The notes: generated from the sequence alone by a model not told the origin. DNA of 64,000 nt from Paenibacillus sp. FSL R7-0204 (GCF_038002225.1 NZ_JBBOCA010000001.1:4588001-4652000), one strand, 5' to 3'. Positions 33,407 to 43,393 are shown, counted from the first letter of the stretch. Numbers and translations: made by a program.

Positions 33407-33643
33407 CTAAAATTGCGGAAGCTGATCCAGATTGTTCGTAGGATCTCCGTCTGCATCGCCGCGGATATACATTTCGCCATCTTTGCCTTTAAATACATTG
33501 ACGCCTGCTATGCTGCCGGACTGAACCTCCTGAAGTGCCTGCTGATAATCCAGCACGCGTCCGGAGGAAGTCTGGAACCCGGTCAGATCCCCGTCACCGT
33601 TACGTTTGGCGGCAATAAAGCGTTCCCGTTCCTGATTCATCAC
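33407..33643 (-). CDS. DUF3892 domain protein
   Basis: The 78-residue product starts MMNQERERFIAAKRNGDGDL and shows the DUF3892 pattern GRVLDYQQALQEVQSGSIAG, VFKGKDGEMYIRGDADGDPT and NNLDQLPQF. The function of the domain is unknown. A GGGG lies upstream of the double ATG. No signal peptide. Single gene with terminator. Confidence 0.85.
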   Translation of the reverse strand: MMNQERERFIAAKRNGDGDLTGFQTSSGRVLDYQQALQEVQSGSIAGVNVFKGKDGEMYIRGDADGDPTNNLDQLPQF

Positions 33644-33735
33644 TTAGGATCGTCCCCTTCGCACTAGAAATTAGCCATCTATCCTGGCCCGATTCTAGCT
33701 TGTCCATCACAGCGAAAGAGTATGTACCCGGCAGA

Positions 33736-34179
33736 TTACAGAGCCTTACTCATTCTGACATGCAGAATCCCGGCATCATAGAAGGGCTCCTTGGAGATCA
33801 CTTCATAGCCAAGCTTGCTGTAAAAGGGTTCTGCTTGACACTGGGCATCCAGAATGGAAGCCTGCAGACCCAGCTCACGTGCACGTTCTTCCATAGCCAG
33901 CAGCAGGATACGTCCGCATCCCTTAGCGCGGAAAGCCTCCTGAACGGCAATCCGCTGCATCTTGGCGGTGTCCGCTTTATAATAGATCAGCCGGCCGGTT
34001 GCAGCCGGCTGCCCGCCCTCCATGAGCAGGAAATGATGCACATGCTCATTGATGGCATCATATTCGTCGATTTCCTCTTCTACAGGCACCTTCTGTTCTT
34101 CCACAAACACCTTCTTGCGGATCTCCAGCGCCATTTGAAGCTGCTCCTCTGTAGTAACATGTACGATTTCCACTGCCAT
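33736..34179 (-). CDS. GNAT family N-acetyltransferase (YjcF/ElaA-like)
   Basis: The 147-residue product, MAVEIVHVTTEEQLQMALEI, has RKKVFVEEQKVPVEEEIDEY, PAATGRLIYYKADTAKMQRI AVQEAFRAKGCGRILLLAME with the acetyl-CoA loop, and ASILDAQCQAEPFYSKLGYE. The EEQ.VP..EE.D..D start is typical of YjcF/ElaA-type acetyltransferases; substrates are unknown. ATG follows GAGAGGAGCCAGAGAGATGG. Single gene. Confidence 0.88.
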   Translation of the reverse strand: MAVEIVHVTTEEQLQMALEIRKKVFVEEQKVPVEEEIDEYDAINEHVHHFLLMEGGQPAATGRLIYYKADTAKMQRIAVQEAFRAKGCGRILLLAMEERARELGLQASILDAQCQAEPFYSKLGYEVISKEPFYDAGILHVRMSKAL

Positions 34180-34289
34180 CTCTCTGGCTCCTCTCTATAG
34201 GTCCGATCAATATGGAGCATTATACAGAATTATTAATATCCTGTATAGAGCCTGAGAGCTTTCGGGCAGGGAACCGCATGACACTGGTT

Positions 34290-34505
34290 TCAGGGAGTGT
34301 CATAGACCTCCTCGGGAATTGAGCGGTCATACACATCCCGCAGAACCGGCGAGGTCAGGCTATCCCGTGAATTCAGACTCCCGTCTAGTCCGGTCATGTT
34401 GTGAACATCCGTATATTCAGGAATCTCCTTGCCTGACGCACATCCGGAGATTCCCAGAAGGAGACATGCTCCAATCCATAATAGACATACTCTTGCCATG
34501 CGCAT
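34290..34505 (-). CDS. Small lipoprotein, 71 aa
   Basis: The product begins MRMARVCLLWIGACLLLGIS and has a lipobox LGISGC at about residue 22, so it is probably anchored outside the membrane. The remaining 49 residues (ASGKEIPEYTDVHNMTGLDG, LNSRDSLTSPVLRDVYDRS) show no known domain. GAGGGGGTAATAAC precedes the ATG. It is upstream of the site-2 protease gene on the same strand? No: it lies downstream, 69 bases after the protease gene's stop, so both may be independent. Confidence 0.75.
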   Translation of the reverse strand: MRMARVCLLWIGACLLLGISGCASGKEIPEYTDVHNMTGLDGSLNSRDSLTSPVLRDVYDRSIPEEVYDTP

Positions 34506-34574
34506 TGTTATTACCCCCTCATCCTTCTCGGCTCTTTACAGCTTTGACGAATCGGGAGATTCATAAACGAAGCT

Positions 34575-35651
34575 TTACAGATTTACATTGCCGACTACAT
34601 GGACAAGATACATCATACCCCCAAGCACTCCGGCAAGGACAAAATACGCGGCCCCATATCTCCAGCGGGAAGCAGCCGGCACATCATAGTACTTATCATT
34701 GTCATATACTGTGAAGCTGATCTCACAGGTCATCTTCAAGTGAAGGCTGACGTCTACGTACAGCTGATCGAGCTGCACGACTTTGACTTTTCCGATCAGC
34801 GACTGTACCGGCAGGGTCGTCGTTCCATAGTAATCCAGGTTATCCCAACGTACCCCGACGAACTGCTGGCGGTTCAAATCACTGTAGGTGGTGAACGGCA
34901 GCTCCCGTTTATGCTCAGGACCGGGGATCAGATACCCTTGCTCCTGCAGATCCCCGATGGGGATCAGGAAGCTTTTGAGCACAGTATGCATCTGATTCTT
35001 CGTCCGCCGGCTGATGTACTTCTTATACATATCATAAGCAAACATTACCCAGATGATGCCGAACAGGATAGATTTCAGATAGATGATTACAGCTAATCCT
35101 CCAATGAGCCCTACCAGCCATAACCAGCGGGTAACTGCTGTGGCAATTCTCCCCCCGTCCAGCGGATGGATCGGCAGCAGGTTAATCAGATTCAGGAAGA
35201 AGCCGATGTAGGCCAGTGAATATAACAAGGGGCTATGATAATAATAGGCTGCTCCGAACACGATCAGTGCACCGATACTCCCCAATATAGGACCGCCAAA
35301 AGCGACATATGCTTCCTCTCTGGCATCCAGCGGCTGCTTCTTCATCGTAATCAGTGCGCCCATAAAAGGAATGAACAGCGGAGCGCTTACCGGCAGTCCG
35401 ATCCGCTTGGCAGCGATCACATGGCCGATCTCATGAACGAATAATAACGCAACGAAGCCCACAGCGAATTGCCATGGCGAAATTAGTGCATAGGCCCAGA
35501 TCGATACCATCATGGAGATCAGCGGACCTGCGATTTTACCCAGCTTAAGCAGAGAGATAATGGCTTTTCCCTTAAGCAGCAGCAATACCGCCCCGCTGCC
35601 CAGCCATCCCCATGCGCCTGAGCTTTTTTTCTCCTGTTTGTTTTCCTGCAA
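34575..35651 (-). CDS. Site-2 protease family (M50) membrane metalloprotease
   Basis: I prefer TTG 35651 as start (MQENKQEKKSSGAWGWLG), with AAAGGAG 10 bases upstream; a GTG at 35675 is also in frame but lacks a binding site. The product is about 358 residues. Membrane segments surround the zinc motif LLFVHEIGHVIAAKRIGLPV (HExxH) and NLLPIHPLDGGRIATAV, the NPDG-type third ligand region (LDGGR). A C-terminal soluble part (about 230-330) and a last membrane helix follow. The family cleaves transmembrane substrates; the substrate is unknown and no sporulation partner is adjacent. Confidence 0.88.
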   Translation of the reverse strand: MQENKQEKKSSGAWGWLGSGAVLLLLKGKAIISLLKLGKIAGPLISMMVSIWAYALISPWQFAVGFVALLFVHEIGHVIAAKRIGLPVSAPLFIPFMGALITMKKQPLDAREEAYVAFGGPILGSIGALIVFGAAYYYHSPLLYSLAYIGFFLNLINLLPIHPLDGGRIATAVTRWLWLVGLIGGLAVIIYLKSILFGIIWVMFAYDMYKKYISRRTKNQMHTVLKSFLIPIGDLQEQGYLIPGPEHKRELPFTTYSDLNRQQFVGVRWDNLDYYGTTTLPVQSLIGKVKVVQLDQLYVDVSLHLKMTCEISFTVYDNDKYYDVPAASRWRYGAAYFVLAGVLGGMMYLVHVVGNVNL

Positions 35652-35784
35652 TAGTCTCAATCTCCTTTTGATCACTATGTCGCTTCACTTCCAGGCCACA
35701 GAACAAGCACTCCTCTGCTTCCCGTTTGCCCTTACTCTCTACTGTCGCACAGGAGTGCGGTAGATTGCAAATAGACTTATGGTG

Positions 35785-35814
35785 TTGACAAATCTCCCGG
35801 CCTGCATATATGAT
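35785..35814 (+). promoter_or_regulatory. Promoter of the T-box/metRS unit
   Basis: TTGACA at 35785-35790 and TATGAT at 35809-35814, 18 bp apart, just before the T-box leader. Confidence 0.65.
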
Positions 35815-35837
35815 ATCCAGTAATTAGGATAACCACA

Positions 35838-36127
35838 ATAGCTGCGAAGAGAAAGAGTACCCTGGCAATTCTTCCACAGAGAGCTCCGGCTGGTGAAAAG
35901 GAGCAAAGAAAACCCTCGGGAATATGGTCTCAGAGCTGCGCACCGAACCCCGGCATGAACGGGTCGTAGGCTGCGCCGGAACCCGCATCCGTTACCATGC
36001 TAGGGTATACCCGCATTTTTATGCGGACGTACCTGAAGAGGTGGATGCCGCAAGGCATTGATGAATTTGGGTGGTAACACGTGAGCACAGGCTCTCGTCC
36101 CTTTAGGGGATGAGTGCCTTTTTTGCG
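35838..36127 (+). ncRNA. T-box leader, methionine-specific
   Basis: The leader shows stem I landmarks (GAAGAGAAAGAGTACC, AGAGAGCTCCGGCTGGTGAAA), a specifier-loop ATG at 35924-35926 in GAATATGGTCTCAGAGC, the T-box sequence GGGTGGTAACACG near 36070, and a terminator CTCGTCCCTTTAGGGGATGAG with T-run at 36093-36126. Uncharged tRNA-Met would stabilise the antiterminator. The downstream gene is a methionyl-tRNA synthetase, matching the ATG specifier. Confidence 0.88.
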
Positions 36128-36154
36128 TCCAATTAATTTGAGGAGGAGAGAAAT

Positions 36155-37810
36155 ATGACTAACATTTTTATCGGAGGAGCTTGGCCTTATGCCAACGGCT
36201 CCCTGCATTTGGGCAGACTCGCCAGCATTCTTCCGGGAGATATTCTGGCCCGCTACCACCGTGCCAAAGGTGACGCTGTACTCTATGTTTCCGGCAGTGA
36301 CTGCCACGGCACCCCCGTTGCTGTACAGGCCGCGCAGGAGGGTGTATCGCCGGGTGAATTCGCCAGCCGGTATCATGAGGAGTTCGCTGATTGCTTCCGT
36401 GCCTTAGGCTTCACCTATGACTTGTATACCCGGACCGATCAGGCACATCACCACACTACGGTTCAGGAGCTGTTCCTCAAGCTGCTGGATCACGGGTATC
36501 TGTACCAGAAACCCGGTCTCCAGTGCTATTGTGAGCAGGACCAGCGCTTCTTACCGGACCGTTATGTCAATGGCCTCTGCCCGGTCTGCGGACAGAAAGC
36601 CCGGGGGGACCAATGCGATTACTGTTCAACGATTCTCGATCCGGTGGATCTGCTGGAGCGCTCATGCGCCCTCTGCGGCTCTACGCCTGTGCTTCGATCT
36701 ACTCAGCATTACTATCTGTCACTGTCCAGCTTCCAGCAAGCACTCACAGAATATGCTGATTCCGCGCAGGGCTGGAGAGACAATGCCGTCCGGCTAACCC
36801 GCAGATATCTGCAGGAAGGCCTGCTGGACCGTGCAGCAACACGCGATCTGGACTGGGGCGTGGATGTGCCCACTCCCGGCTTCGCAGACAAGAAAATCTA
36901 TGTCTGGATCGAAGCAGTCAGCGGCTATCTGTCCGCCAGCAAGCAGTGGGCGGCGGAGACGGGGGGACGCTGGGAGGATTTCTGGTCAGTATCGTCCGCA
37001 CAAGATAACGATAGGCAGCCGCCTATAACCGCTTACTATGTGCATGGGAAGGACAATATTCCTTTTCACAGCCTGATCTGGCCGGCTCTCCTGCTCGGAG
37101 CTGAGGAACTGCATCTGCCGGACCGGATCTTCTCTTCTGAATATTTAACCCTGGAAGGGCAGAAATTCTCCACCAGCCGCAATTGGGCGGTCTGGGTACC
37201 GGATATTCTTAGCCGGTATGACCCGGATTCTGTCCGTTATTTCCTGACCGCGAACGGCCCTGAGAAACGGGATGCCGACTTCTCCTGGAGAGAGTTCATC
37301 TATAGCCATAACAGCGAGCTGCTGGGCGCTTTCGGCAATTTCGTCAACCGCAGCCTCGTATTCGTGAATAAGTTCTGGAACGGCAGAGTTCCAGATGGAG
37401 TCTTGGACGAAGCATGGGCTAGCAGTCTGGAGCAACTGTATAAGGAGGCAGGAAGGCTGACCCAAGCCGGACACTTCAAGGAGGCCCTGGAATTCATTTT
37501 CTCGCATGTCCGCCAGGCCAACAAGTATTTCGATGAGCAGCAGCCGTGGCTCCAGATCAAGCATGATCCTGCAGCCGGGGGCAACACGCTGTACACTTGT
37601 GTTCAGATTATTGCCAACCTGGCTAACCTGCTGAACCCGTTCATCCCTTTCTCCTGCGAGAAGATTAGAGGCTTCCTGTCCATAGAACAGCCTGTATGGC
37701 ACCCGGTATCCATCCTTGCAGGGCAGCCTATATTGGAGCTTGAATTACTGTTTGAGCGGATAGAGGTGCAGCGGATAGAAGAGGAGCTGGAGCGGATGGG
37801 GATGGGTTAA
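36155..37810 (+). CDS. metG: Methionyl-tRNA synthetase, variant form
   Basis: The 551-residue product starts [20 protein letters not shown]; the HIGH box is HLGR and the KMSKS box is replaced by KFSTS ([20 protein letters not shown]). Two Cys knuckles ([29 protein letters not shown]) indicate a zinc-binding connective peptide. Core MetRS features such as [35 protein letters not shown] and [20 protein letters not shown] are intact, and the C-terminal tRNA-binding appendix of some MetRS is missing. GGAGGAGAG precedes the ATG. It is governed by the T-box leader. Bacteria with such a variant usually also carry a standard MetRS; I cannot see one here. Confidence 0.9.
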   Translation: MTNIFIGGAWPYANGSLHLGRLASILPGDILARYHRAKGDAVLYVSGSDCHGTPVAVQAAQEGVSPGEFASRYHEEFADCFRALGFTYDLYTRTDQAHHHTTVQELFLKLLDHGYLYQKPGLQCYCEQDQRFLPDRYVNGLCPVCGQKARGDQCDYCSTILDPVDLLERSCALCGSTPVLRSTQHYYLSLSSFQQALTEYADSAQGWRDNAVRLTRRYLQEGLLDRAATRDLDWGVDVPTPGFADKKIYVWIEAVSGYLSASKQWAAETGGRWEDFWSVSSAQDNDRQPPITAYYVHGKDNIPFHSLIWPALLLGAEELHLPDRIFSSEYLTLEGQKFSTSRNWAVWVPDILSRYDPDSVRYFLTANGPEKRDADFSWREFIYSHNSELLGAFGNFVNRSLVFVNKFWNGRVPDGVLDEAWASSLEQLYKEAGRLTQAGHFKEALEFIFSHVRQANKYFDEQQPWLQIKHDPAAGGNTLYTCVQIIANLANLLNPFIPFSCEKIRGFLSIEQPVWHPVSILAGQPILELELLFERIEVQRIEEELERMGMG

Positions 37811-37858
37811 AAAAGCGTTCTTCCCCGCATACCGCTCACTAAAGCAAGCGGCGCAGGC
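37811..37858 (-). terminator. Terminator between metG and aldo/keto reductase
   Basis: AGCGTTTTTGCC...GGGGAAGAACGCT with inner CCGC/GCGG on the minus strand is followed by TTTTTT. Confidence 0.6.
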
Positions 37859-37920
37859 AAAAACGCTCCGGGGTCTTAATATTGATGAAGACACAGCGGC
37901 TGTCCGCTCTGTGGGATGAC

Positions 37921-38874
<954 letters not shown>

Positions 38875-39028
38875 TTGGTTGCCTCCCTCTTGTCCCTGTA
38901 ATAGATCTTACGAACATGTCTTTATTCTAACCGTCCTGCCGTGGACCAGCCACAGTACGTTCATGCTAGTAAGATCATTACCAGGGAGCAGCGGAAACGT
39001 ATGGCGTATGTCCCCACAGAATCGTCTG

Positions 39029-39193
39029 CTACGTTATAACAGGCGTATAGATACAAATATGCAGCCCCGGGTGATCGGCCAAATTCGCCATCCAATTGAT
39101 ATCGTAGACGACAGGCTGACTTGTACCCAGACTCTCTATGACCACACGGTTAACCTTTTTGCCCAGAATATTGTAGTACCTCAGACCGCTCAT
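39029..39193 (-). CDS. Short frame, 54 aa, possibly a gene fragment
   Basis: ATG 39193 to stop 39029 reads MSGLRYYNILGKKVNRVVIE, SLGTSQPVVYDINWMANLAD and HPGLHICIYTPVIT. The composition is protein-like, but no ribosome binding site precedes it and no family is recognised. It follows the stop of the truncated regulator gene (39219) by 25 bases. It may be the tail of another gene joined by a rearrangement. The gap 38875-39218 holds nothing else I can support. Confidence 0.3.
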   Translation of the reverse strand: MSGLRYYNILGKKVNRVVIESLGTSQPVVYDINWMANLADHPGLHICIYTPVIT

Positions 39194-39218
39194 TCGTTAT
39201 AAAAGACGGATAAGTCAA

Positions 39219-39584
39219 TTAGCGGATAATATCCCGCCACTGCGGGTTCAGCTCCGGACTGACCTTATCTATAGAAGTAAGTGTATCCGGCAAGCCAGGA
39301 TTCCAAAGCTCAAACAGATGCTTACGCTCATCTGCCGACAATCGCAGCGCCTGACTGAGACTCTCCATGACCTCTCTGGAGGCGGTAACCTCCCTGCCCT
39401 GCTCCAGCCATGTATAATAAGTGCTGCTGAGACCGGTCAGAACCGCAACCTCCTCCCGCCGCAGCCCTGGTGTTCTGCGCTGACTGTTCGTTTCCTTGAT
39501 CCCTACAGCTTCTGGCTGCAGACGGTCCCGCCGTGATCTCAGGTAATCGCCAAGACGCTTAAACCTCGTAATCTCATTGCTCAA
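39219..39584 (-). CDS. MmyB/XRE-type helix-turn-helix regulator, probably truncated
   Basis: The 121-residue product starts MSNEITRFKRLGDYLRSRRD and contains the HTH and RRTPGLRREEVAVLTGLSST YYTWLEQGREVTASREVMES, the N-terminal domain of MmyB-type regulators. Such proteins normally continue about 150 residues more with a ligand-binding domain (after SPELxRVLD); here the frame ends in LNPQWRDIIR. So the C-terminal half is missing, possibly by deletion, or a short HTH-only form exists. The ATG follows AAAGGAGGTCCAGCTC. The nudix gene is 32 bases downstream on the same strand. Confidence 0.7.
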   Translation of the reverse strand: MSNEITRFKRLGDYLRSRRDRLQPEAVGIKETNSQRRTPGLRREEVAVLTGLSSTYYTWLEQGREVTASREVMESLSQALRLSADERKHLFELWNPGLPDTLTSIDKVSPELNPQWRDIIR

Positions 39585-39616
39585 GAGCTGGACCTCCTTT
39601 CAGCATTACAATTAAC

Positions 39617-40039
39617 TCACAGCTGCTTTACATACTCACACACTCTCGCATATAGCGTGGGGTAAATCCCCGGGTAGGTCACCGCCTGCGGCAGCTCGCT
39701 GAAGCTTCGAAGCTCTGCCATTTCGTACGGGGGCAAAGTCCCGAAACTTTTGACATCTGCATAATACAACATCCCGTAGCTCTCTGCCAGCTCATCACTG
39801 CTGACCGAATAGATGCATAGCGGATGCAGCTCATATTCTTCAGCGCCTGTCTCTTCGTAGAGCTCTCTTACCGCAGCTTCCCCGGGGCTCTCTCCCGCCT
39901 CAATATGCCCGCCGGCAAACTCCCATGTGGACCGCTCACGGTGCCGCACAAGCACCCAATCCTCCCCTTGCTTCATAAAAATCACTACATATGTAAGACT
40001 CACCCCAGGGCACTCCGCTTCATGCAACATTACAATCAT
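39617..40039 (-). CDS. NUDIX hydrolase
   Basis: I start at ATG 40039 (MIVMLHEAECPGVSLTYVVI), with AAGGTGG upstream; a frame upstream lacks support. The 140-residue product contains the nudix box GGHIEAGESPGEAAVRELYE ETGA (GX5EX7REUXEEXGU pattern). Nudix enzymes hydrolyse nucleoside diphosphates linked to other groups; the substrate is unknown. tRNA-Val lies upstream on the same strand. Confidence 0.88.
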   Translation of the reverse strand: MIVMLHEAECPGVSLTYVVIFMKQGEDWVLVRHRERSTWEFAGGHIEAGESPGEAAVRELYEETGAEEYELHPLCIYSVSSDELAESYGMLYYADVKSFGTLPPYEMAELRSFSELPQAVTYPGIYPTLYARVCEYVKQL

Positions 40040-40236
40040 GATAGAATTCCACCTTTTATGTTGGTTAAGGAACTTCCAGACAAGTTCCATTATTGTAAAC
40101 TAATATGGATGGGGTGTCGTGGGTTTTTGTCACTGCTTTAAATGTACATAAAAAAAAGCCACAACATTGCATTAGACACGTAAAGTCATCTGCTGCCGAA
40201 CGTCAGTAGCTTCTCTGTTTGTTATTCTGTGTTTAT

Positions 40237-40268
40237 AAAAAGAAAGAAAGCCTTGAATATCAAGGCTT
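40237..40268 (-). terminator. Terminator of the tRNA-Val transcript
   Basis: AAGCCTTGA and TCAAGGCTT flank TAT on the minus strand, followed by TCTTTCTTTTT. Confidence 0.8.
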
Positions 40269-40276
40269 CCTGCATA

Positions 40277-40348
40277 TAGGACGGATGGGGTTCGAACCCA
40301 TGACCCCTACCCTGTCAAGATAGTGCTCTCCCGCTGAGCTACCGTCCT
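40277..40348 (-). tRNA. tRNA-Val (anticodon GAC)
   Basis: Minus-strand cloverleaf: acceptor AGGACGG/CCGTCCT, D-stem GCTC/GAGC with AGCGGGA loop, anticodon stem CTATC/GGTAG with loop TTGACAG (anticodon GAC, positions 34-36), T-arm ATGGG-TTCGAAC-CCCAT and discriminator A. CCA is not encoded. A terminator follows. Single tRNA gene, not part of a cluster. Confidence 0.92.
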
Positions 40349-40379
40349 GCAACGAGATTTATAATAACACAGGACGTAA

Positions 40380-40611
40380 AGGAATGGCAAGATATTTTTA
40401 CAACATGACGGGAAATGCTTCTCTTCCCCTAATGCCTCGCATGAAAGAGATTCTGTATATTTCAAGGGACATACCCAAGCAAGTAACGGTTATCAAGTTT
40501 ATAAAGAAGGAGCCTCTGGGCCAGTTAGTACTTATGTCGTTAGGGTGCTATCCGATAATGGCGGCTTATGGATATGACTATAATTATGGGGTAGCAGCTA
40601 GAGCTTATTAA
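40380..40611 (+). pseudogene. Remnant of an unknown gene
   Basis: In one plus frame about 80 codons read protein-like (for example HERDSVYFKGHTQASNGYQV and YKEGASGPVSTYVVRVLSDN) until a stop, then the tail YGYDYNYGVAARAY continues in a shifted frame. This suggests one frameshift near 40560 in a decayed gene. No start codon or family is recognised. Low certainty. Confidence 0.3.
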
Positions 40612-40612
40612 A

Positions 40613-41168
40613 TTAATTGAAATAATTATAATCCATTGGGAGCGCCTCATCCCGCAAATACTTCATCCGGGCATCATATTCCATACGTGTAGCGGCATCC
40701 TGACTCAGGAACTCCAGCGTATCCATTGCTTTTTTTAACATCGGTTCATTCATGGTCAGCACCTCCCAATTTGGTTGTTCAACACCCTTCAGGAATAACA
40801 GCCAGTTGATCAGACCACCAGTCAATGGAACGGCCTGCTCCTCGAGCTTCGTTAATTCCATCACATGTATCTCAAGATCATTGTTAAAAGGTATCCCGGT
40901 GTGATCTTCCCGAAGGCGAAAGACATTATGATGGCGGTCATTCGGCAGGCATGAGTAGTTCAATATATTAATCGTTACACACTTCTTCAATTGGCTGTAA
41001 TCATCACCTTTTTGAATCTGGTGGTAATATATCTCGCTCCAGTAGAAAAGTGTCCGCTTCTCCATATTGTATGGATTGAACAGCTGCATTTCGATGTTGA
41101 TTCTTGTTATTCTCACTGCCGAAAATTTTCTTGAAGATAAAGTCATTCCGTGCGTCGAGTAATTCCAC
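40613..41168 (-). pseudogene. Rpn-family nuclease/transposase-like gene with internal deletion
   Basis: GTG 41168 (GGAGTGAT upstream) starts VELLDARNDFIFKKIFGSEN N, the Rpn N-terminus; the later frame continues INIEMQLFNPYNMEKRTLFY and ELKKCVTINI-like KKCVTINILNYSCLPNDRHH, ending LPMDYNYFN. About 50 residues that normally join these parts, including catalytic PD-(D/E)XK residues, are missing, and the junction (AATAACAAGAATCAACATC) leaves a frame shift. Hence inactive. The rest of the family is intact. Rpn proteins promote recombination-like DNA exchange. Confidence 0.75.
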
Positions 41169-41318
41169 GATTATCACTCCAATCATATACATTGATTATA
41201 TCATGGCAGAACTACTCGTTGTAGACAAAGCTAGCCTTGAAGGTCCCTATATTGCTATTCTGTCCCCAAAGCTCAAAGAAACATACTAGCACATGCTTGA
41301 TCGTCAGCCCTCCCCCCT

Positions 41319-41861
41319 CTACCTAAACGTAATAGCCATTCGCTTATCCACCAGCACAATACCATCCGCAGCCCCCTTACCGTTGAACATGGCTGAAATC
41401 ACATATATTTTCGTGTCATCTTCAGCTTTCGCTACCCATTCTTTTTCCTTCAAATAAGTCTTGTTAATCGAATCGTAAGCATAATCCAGGTTGCGCTCCA
41501 TATCCTTCAGATATTGATCGCCATAGATTTGTTTGAAGTCATCCTTAGACATACCAATTTTAAACCCGCCGGTGGTTTCATACGCACCTTTCGATTCCTC
41601 GGCCAGAGTGATACCTGCCACTTTATCCTCACGGTACATAATTCTTACGCCAGAGCTGTACATGACTGAATTCGCAATATCCTTATCTTCTCCTTTGCCC
41701 AATACCTCTTCTGCTTCCGTGCGGCTCATACCATACTCAACAATGGCTTTATGATCGTTCACCTTTTGGATGGCCAAGTCTTTAGTGGTTACCCCGTCTT
41801 TGGAATCCGCACAAGCCGTCAACACGAACAAGAACAATACTACCAGTACCGTTTTTCTCAT
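41319..41861 (-). CDS. Lipoprotein, unknown function
   Basis: The 180-residue product starts MRKTVLVVLFLFVLTACADS with lipobox LTAC at residue 17. The rest contains two similar stretches, IVEYGMSRTEAEEVLGKGED and FKIGMSKDDFKQIYGDQYLK, each reading 'GMS..(E/D)...(V/Q)(L/I).G' and so a possible internal repeat of a small SmpA/OmlA-like fold. No partner is adjacent. The ATG follows GGGAGGACATT. Confidence 0.75.
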   Translation of the reverse strand: MRKTVLVVLFLFVLTACADSKDGVTTKDLAIQKVNDHKAIVEYGMSRTEAEEVLGKGEDKDIANSVMYSSGVRIMYREDKVAGITLAEESKGAYETTGGFKIGMSKDDFKQIYGDQYLKDMERNLDYAYDSINKTYLKEKEWVAKAEDDTKIYVISAMFNGKGAADGIVLVDKRMAITFR

Positions 41862-41917
41862 AATGTCCTCCCGGATGTTTTTACCTAAACCTTACCATGC
41901 CAGGAGGATTAAGAAAC

Positions 41918-41955
41918 AAAAAAAGACTGCATGAGCACATGCCCACCCAGCCTCT
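41918..41955 (-). terminator. Terminator of the C39-like gene
   Basis: AGGCTG...CAGTCT with inner GCATG/CATGC on the minus strand, followed by seven T. Confidence 0.75.
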
Positions 41956-42005
41956 ATTAATGACGGTTATGAATTTACAGCAATCAAGCTGCTCCCATGA
42001 CTTCC

Positions 42006-42578
42006 TTAGCTAAGCTTATATCTCTCAGTAATTACAGATGCACTTACCGAAAATCCTCTTTTTTGCATGGTCTTTGTCAAGGTCTTCTGAACACCGCCAT
42101 CCGGATCACATACCAGGTATTTATCAAAACCGGAAGCGGAGGAGTCATGCCCGTCCACAATAACATAGTGGGAGTTTCCGTTTTGTTCAAGTCTCATCAT
42201 GCAGATGTTCCCTTTTTCAGCTTCCACGGATACGTCCGCAATAGGAGTAATGCTTACAGTGATACTCTGACTTCCAATTTTTGCAGTGAATCCACTAGCC
42301 GTGAAATCAGCAGCGTTGTTTGTTCCCTTTTTAGTTGCTTCTAAAACGGCGTAATACACATTGGATTTCGTTGCATTAGAGAGCCCACCTTTATATAAAA
42401 TAAACATGGCAAGATCACAAATAGGACAACCAAATTGTTTAATAGTCCCTGTCGCTGCTGTTTTTCCACAATTCTTAAAAAAATTTGAATCTGTAAAAGC
42501 TGAGGTAGAAGTCCCTGGATAGTAAATCGAAGTATCTCCCTGGTTAATCAGATGGGTAGACGATAGTTTATGTGACAT
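42006..42578 (-). CDS. C39-like papain-fold cysteine peptidase domain protein
   Basis: The 190-residue product starts MSHKLSSTHLINQGDTSIYY and has KQFGCPICDLAMFILYKGGL, matching the catalytic Cys of C39-like peptidases (GCxxTSxAM), then NGNSHYVIVDGHDSSASGFD KYLVCDPDGG, the His and the Asp/Asn region. No signal peptide or transporter is present and no leader-peptide substrate gene is adjacent. So it is a cytosolic, single-domain form; function unknown. AGGAGGTATAGTTT precedes the ATG. Confidence 0.6.
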   Translation of the reverse strand: MSHKLSSTHLINQGDTSIYYPGTSTSAFTDSNFFKNCGKTAATGTIKQFGCPICDLAMFILYKGGLSNATKSNVYYAVLEATKKGTNNAADFTASGFTAKIGSQSITVSITPIADVSVEAEKGNICMMRLEQNGNSHYVIVDGHDSSASGFDKYLVCDPDGGVQKTLTKTMQKRGFSVSASVITERYKLS

Positions 42579-42852
42579 AAACTATACCTCCTAAAATATA
42601 TTTGAGAGGATCATAATCGCTGCGCTGCCTGCGTCCTCACAATACATAGGATATGTTGATAGATTAAGAGTCGCCACCAAGCAGAGTACCCTTATTTGTG
42701 AAGATTTGTTGAAACGGTCCTGAATCAATCTTAACTTCCTCCCTTGCATTCTATATAATAGAGGCAGCTTACACACGGAAGGGACTGAACTATGCGCAGA
42801 TATCAATAGTTGTACCTCACCAATACCATATATATTTAATGGAGGTAACTTA

Positions 42853-43386
42853 TTGATGATTACAGAATTACAAACCGAGAGATTAGTATTAAGACAAATG
42901 CGCACCGCCGATTCAGCCAGCCTGTTCCCGATCTGGTCCGATCCTGAAGTCACCCGGTTCATGAATATCAGCAGCTTCACGGATGAGAGTCAGGCCGTGG
43001 AGATGATTGAGCTGCTTCATAAGTTAGCCACCGAGAATCAGGCGATCCGCTATTCCATCACGGAAGCAGAATCCGGCCGGATTATCGGCTCCTGTGGTTT
43101 CAATGCGCTGGACTATGACAATGCCAAGACAGAGATCGGTTATGACCTTAGCCGCGAGTGCTGGGGAAAAGGATATGTGCCTGAAGCTCTTCGCGCACTA
43201 ATAGATTATGCGTTTGATACACTGGGCTTCAATAGAATAGAAGCAAAAGTCGAGCCTGCTAACGTCAATTCCATAAAGGTATTGCAGAAATTAAACTTTT
43301 CGCTGGAAGGAATATTGAGGCAGAGTGAACGGTCCAAAGGAAGCTTCATTGATCTGTGTATGTATTCCAGATTAGCTGCAGATTAA
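42853..43386 (+). CDS. GNAT family N-acetyltransferase (RimJ/RimL-like)
   Basis: TTG 42853 or ATG 42856 (MITELQTERLVLRQMRTADS) follow GGAGGT. The 177-residue product has the RimJ/RimL start TERLVLRQMR, RIIGSCGFNALDYDNAKTEI and GYDLSRECWGKGYVPEALRA, LIDYAFDTLGFNRIEAKVEP ANVNSIKVLQKLNF. Such enzymes acetylate ribosomal proteins or small amines; substrate unknown. TATAAT near 42767 could be its -10. Divergent from the C39-like gene. Confidence 0.9.
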   Translation: MMITELQTERLVLRQMRTADSASLFPIWSDPEVTRFMNISSFTDESQAVEMIELLHKLATENQAIRYSITEAESGRIIGSCGFNALDYDNAKTEIGYDLSRECWGKGYVPEALRALIDYAFDTLGFNRIEAKVEPANVNSIKVLQKLNFSLEGILRQSERSKGSFIDLCMYSRLAAD

Positions 43387-43393
43387 GCTAACT

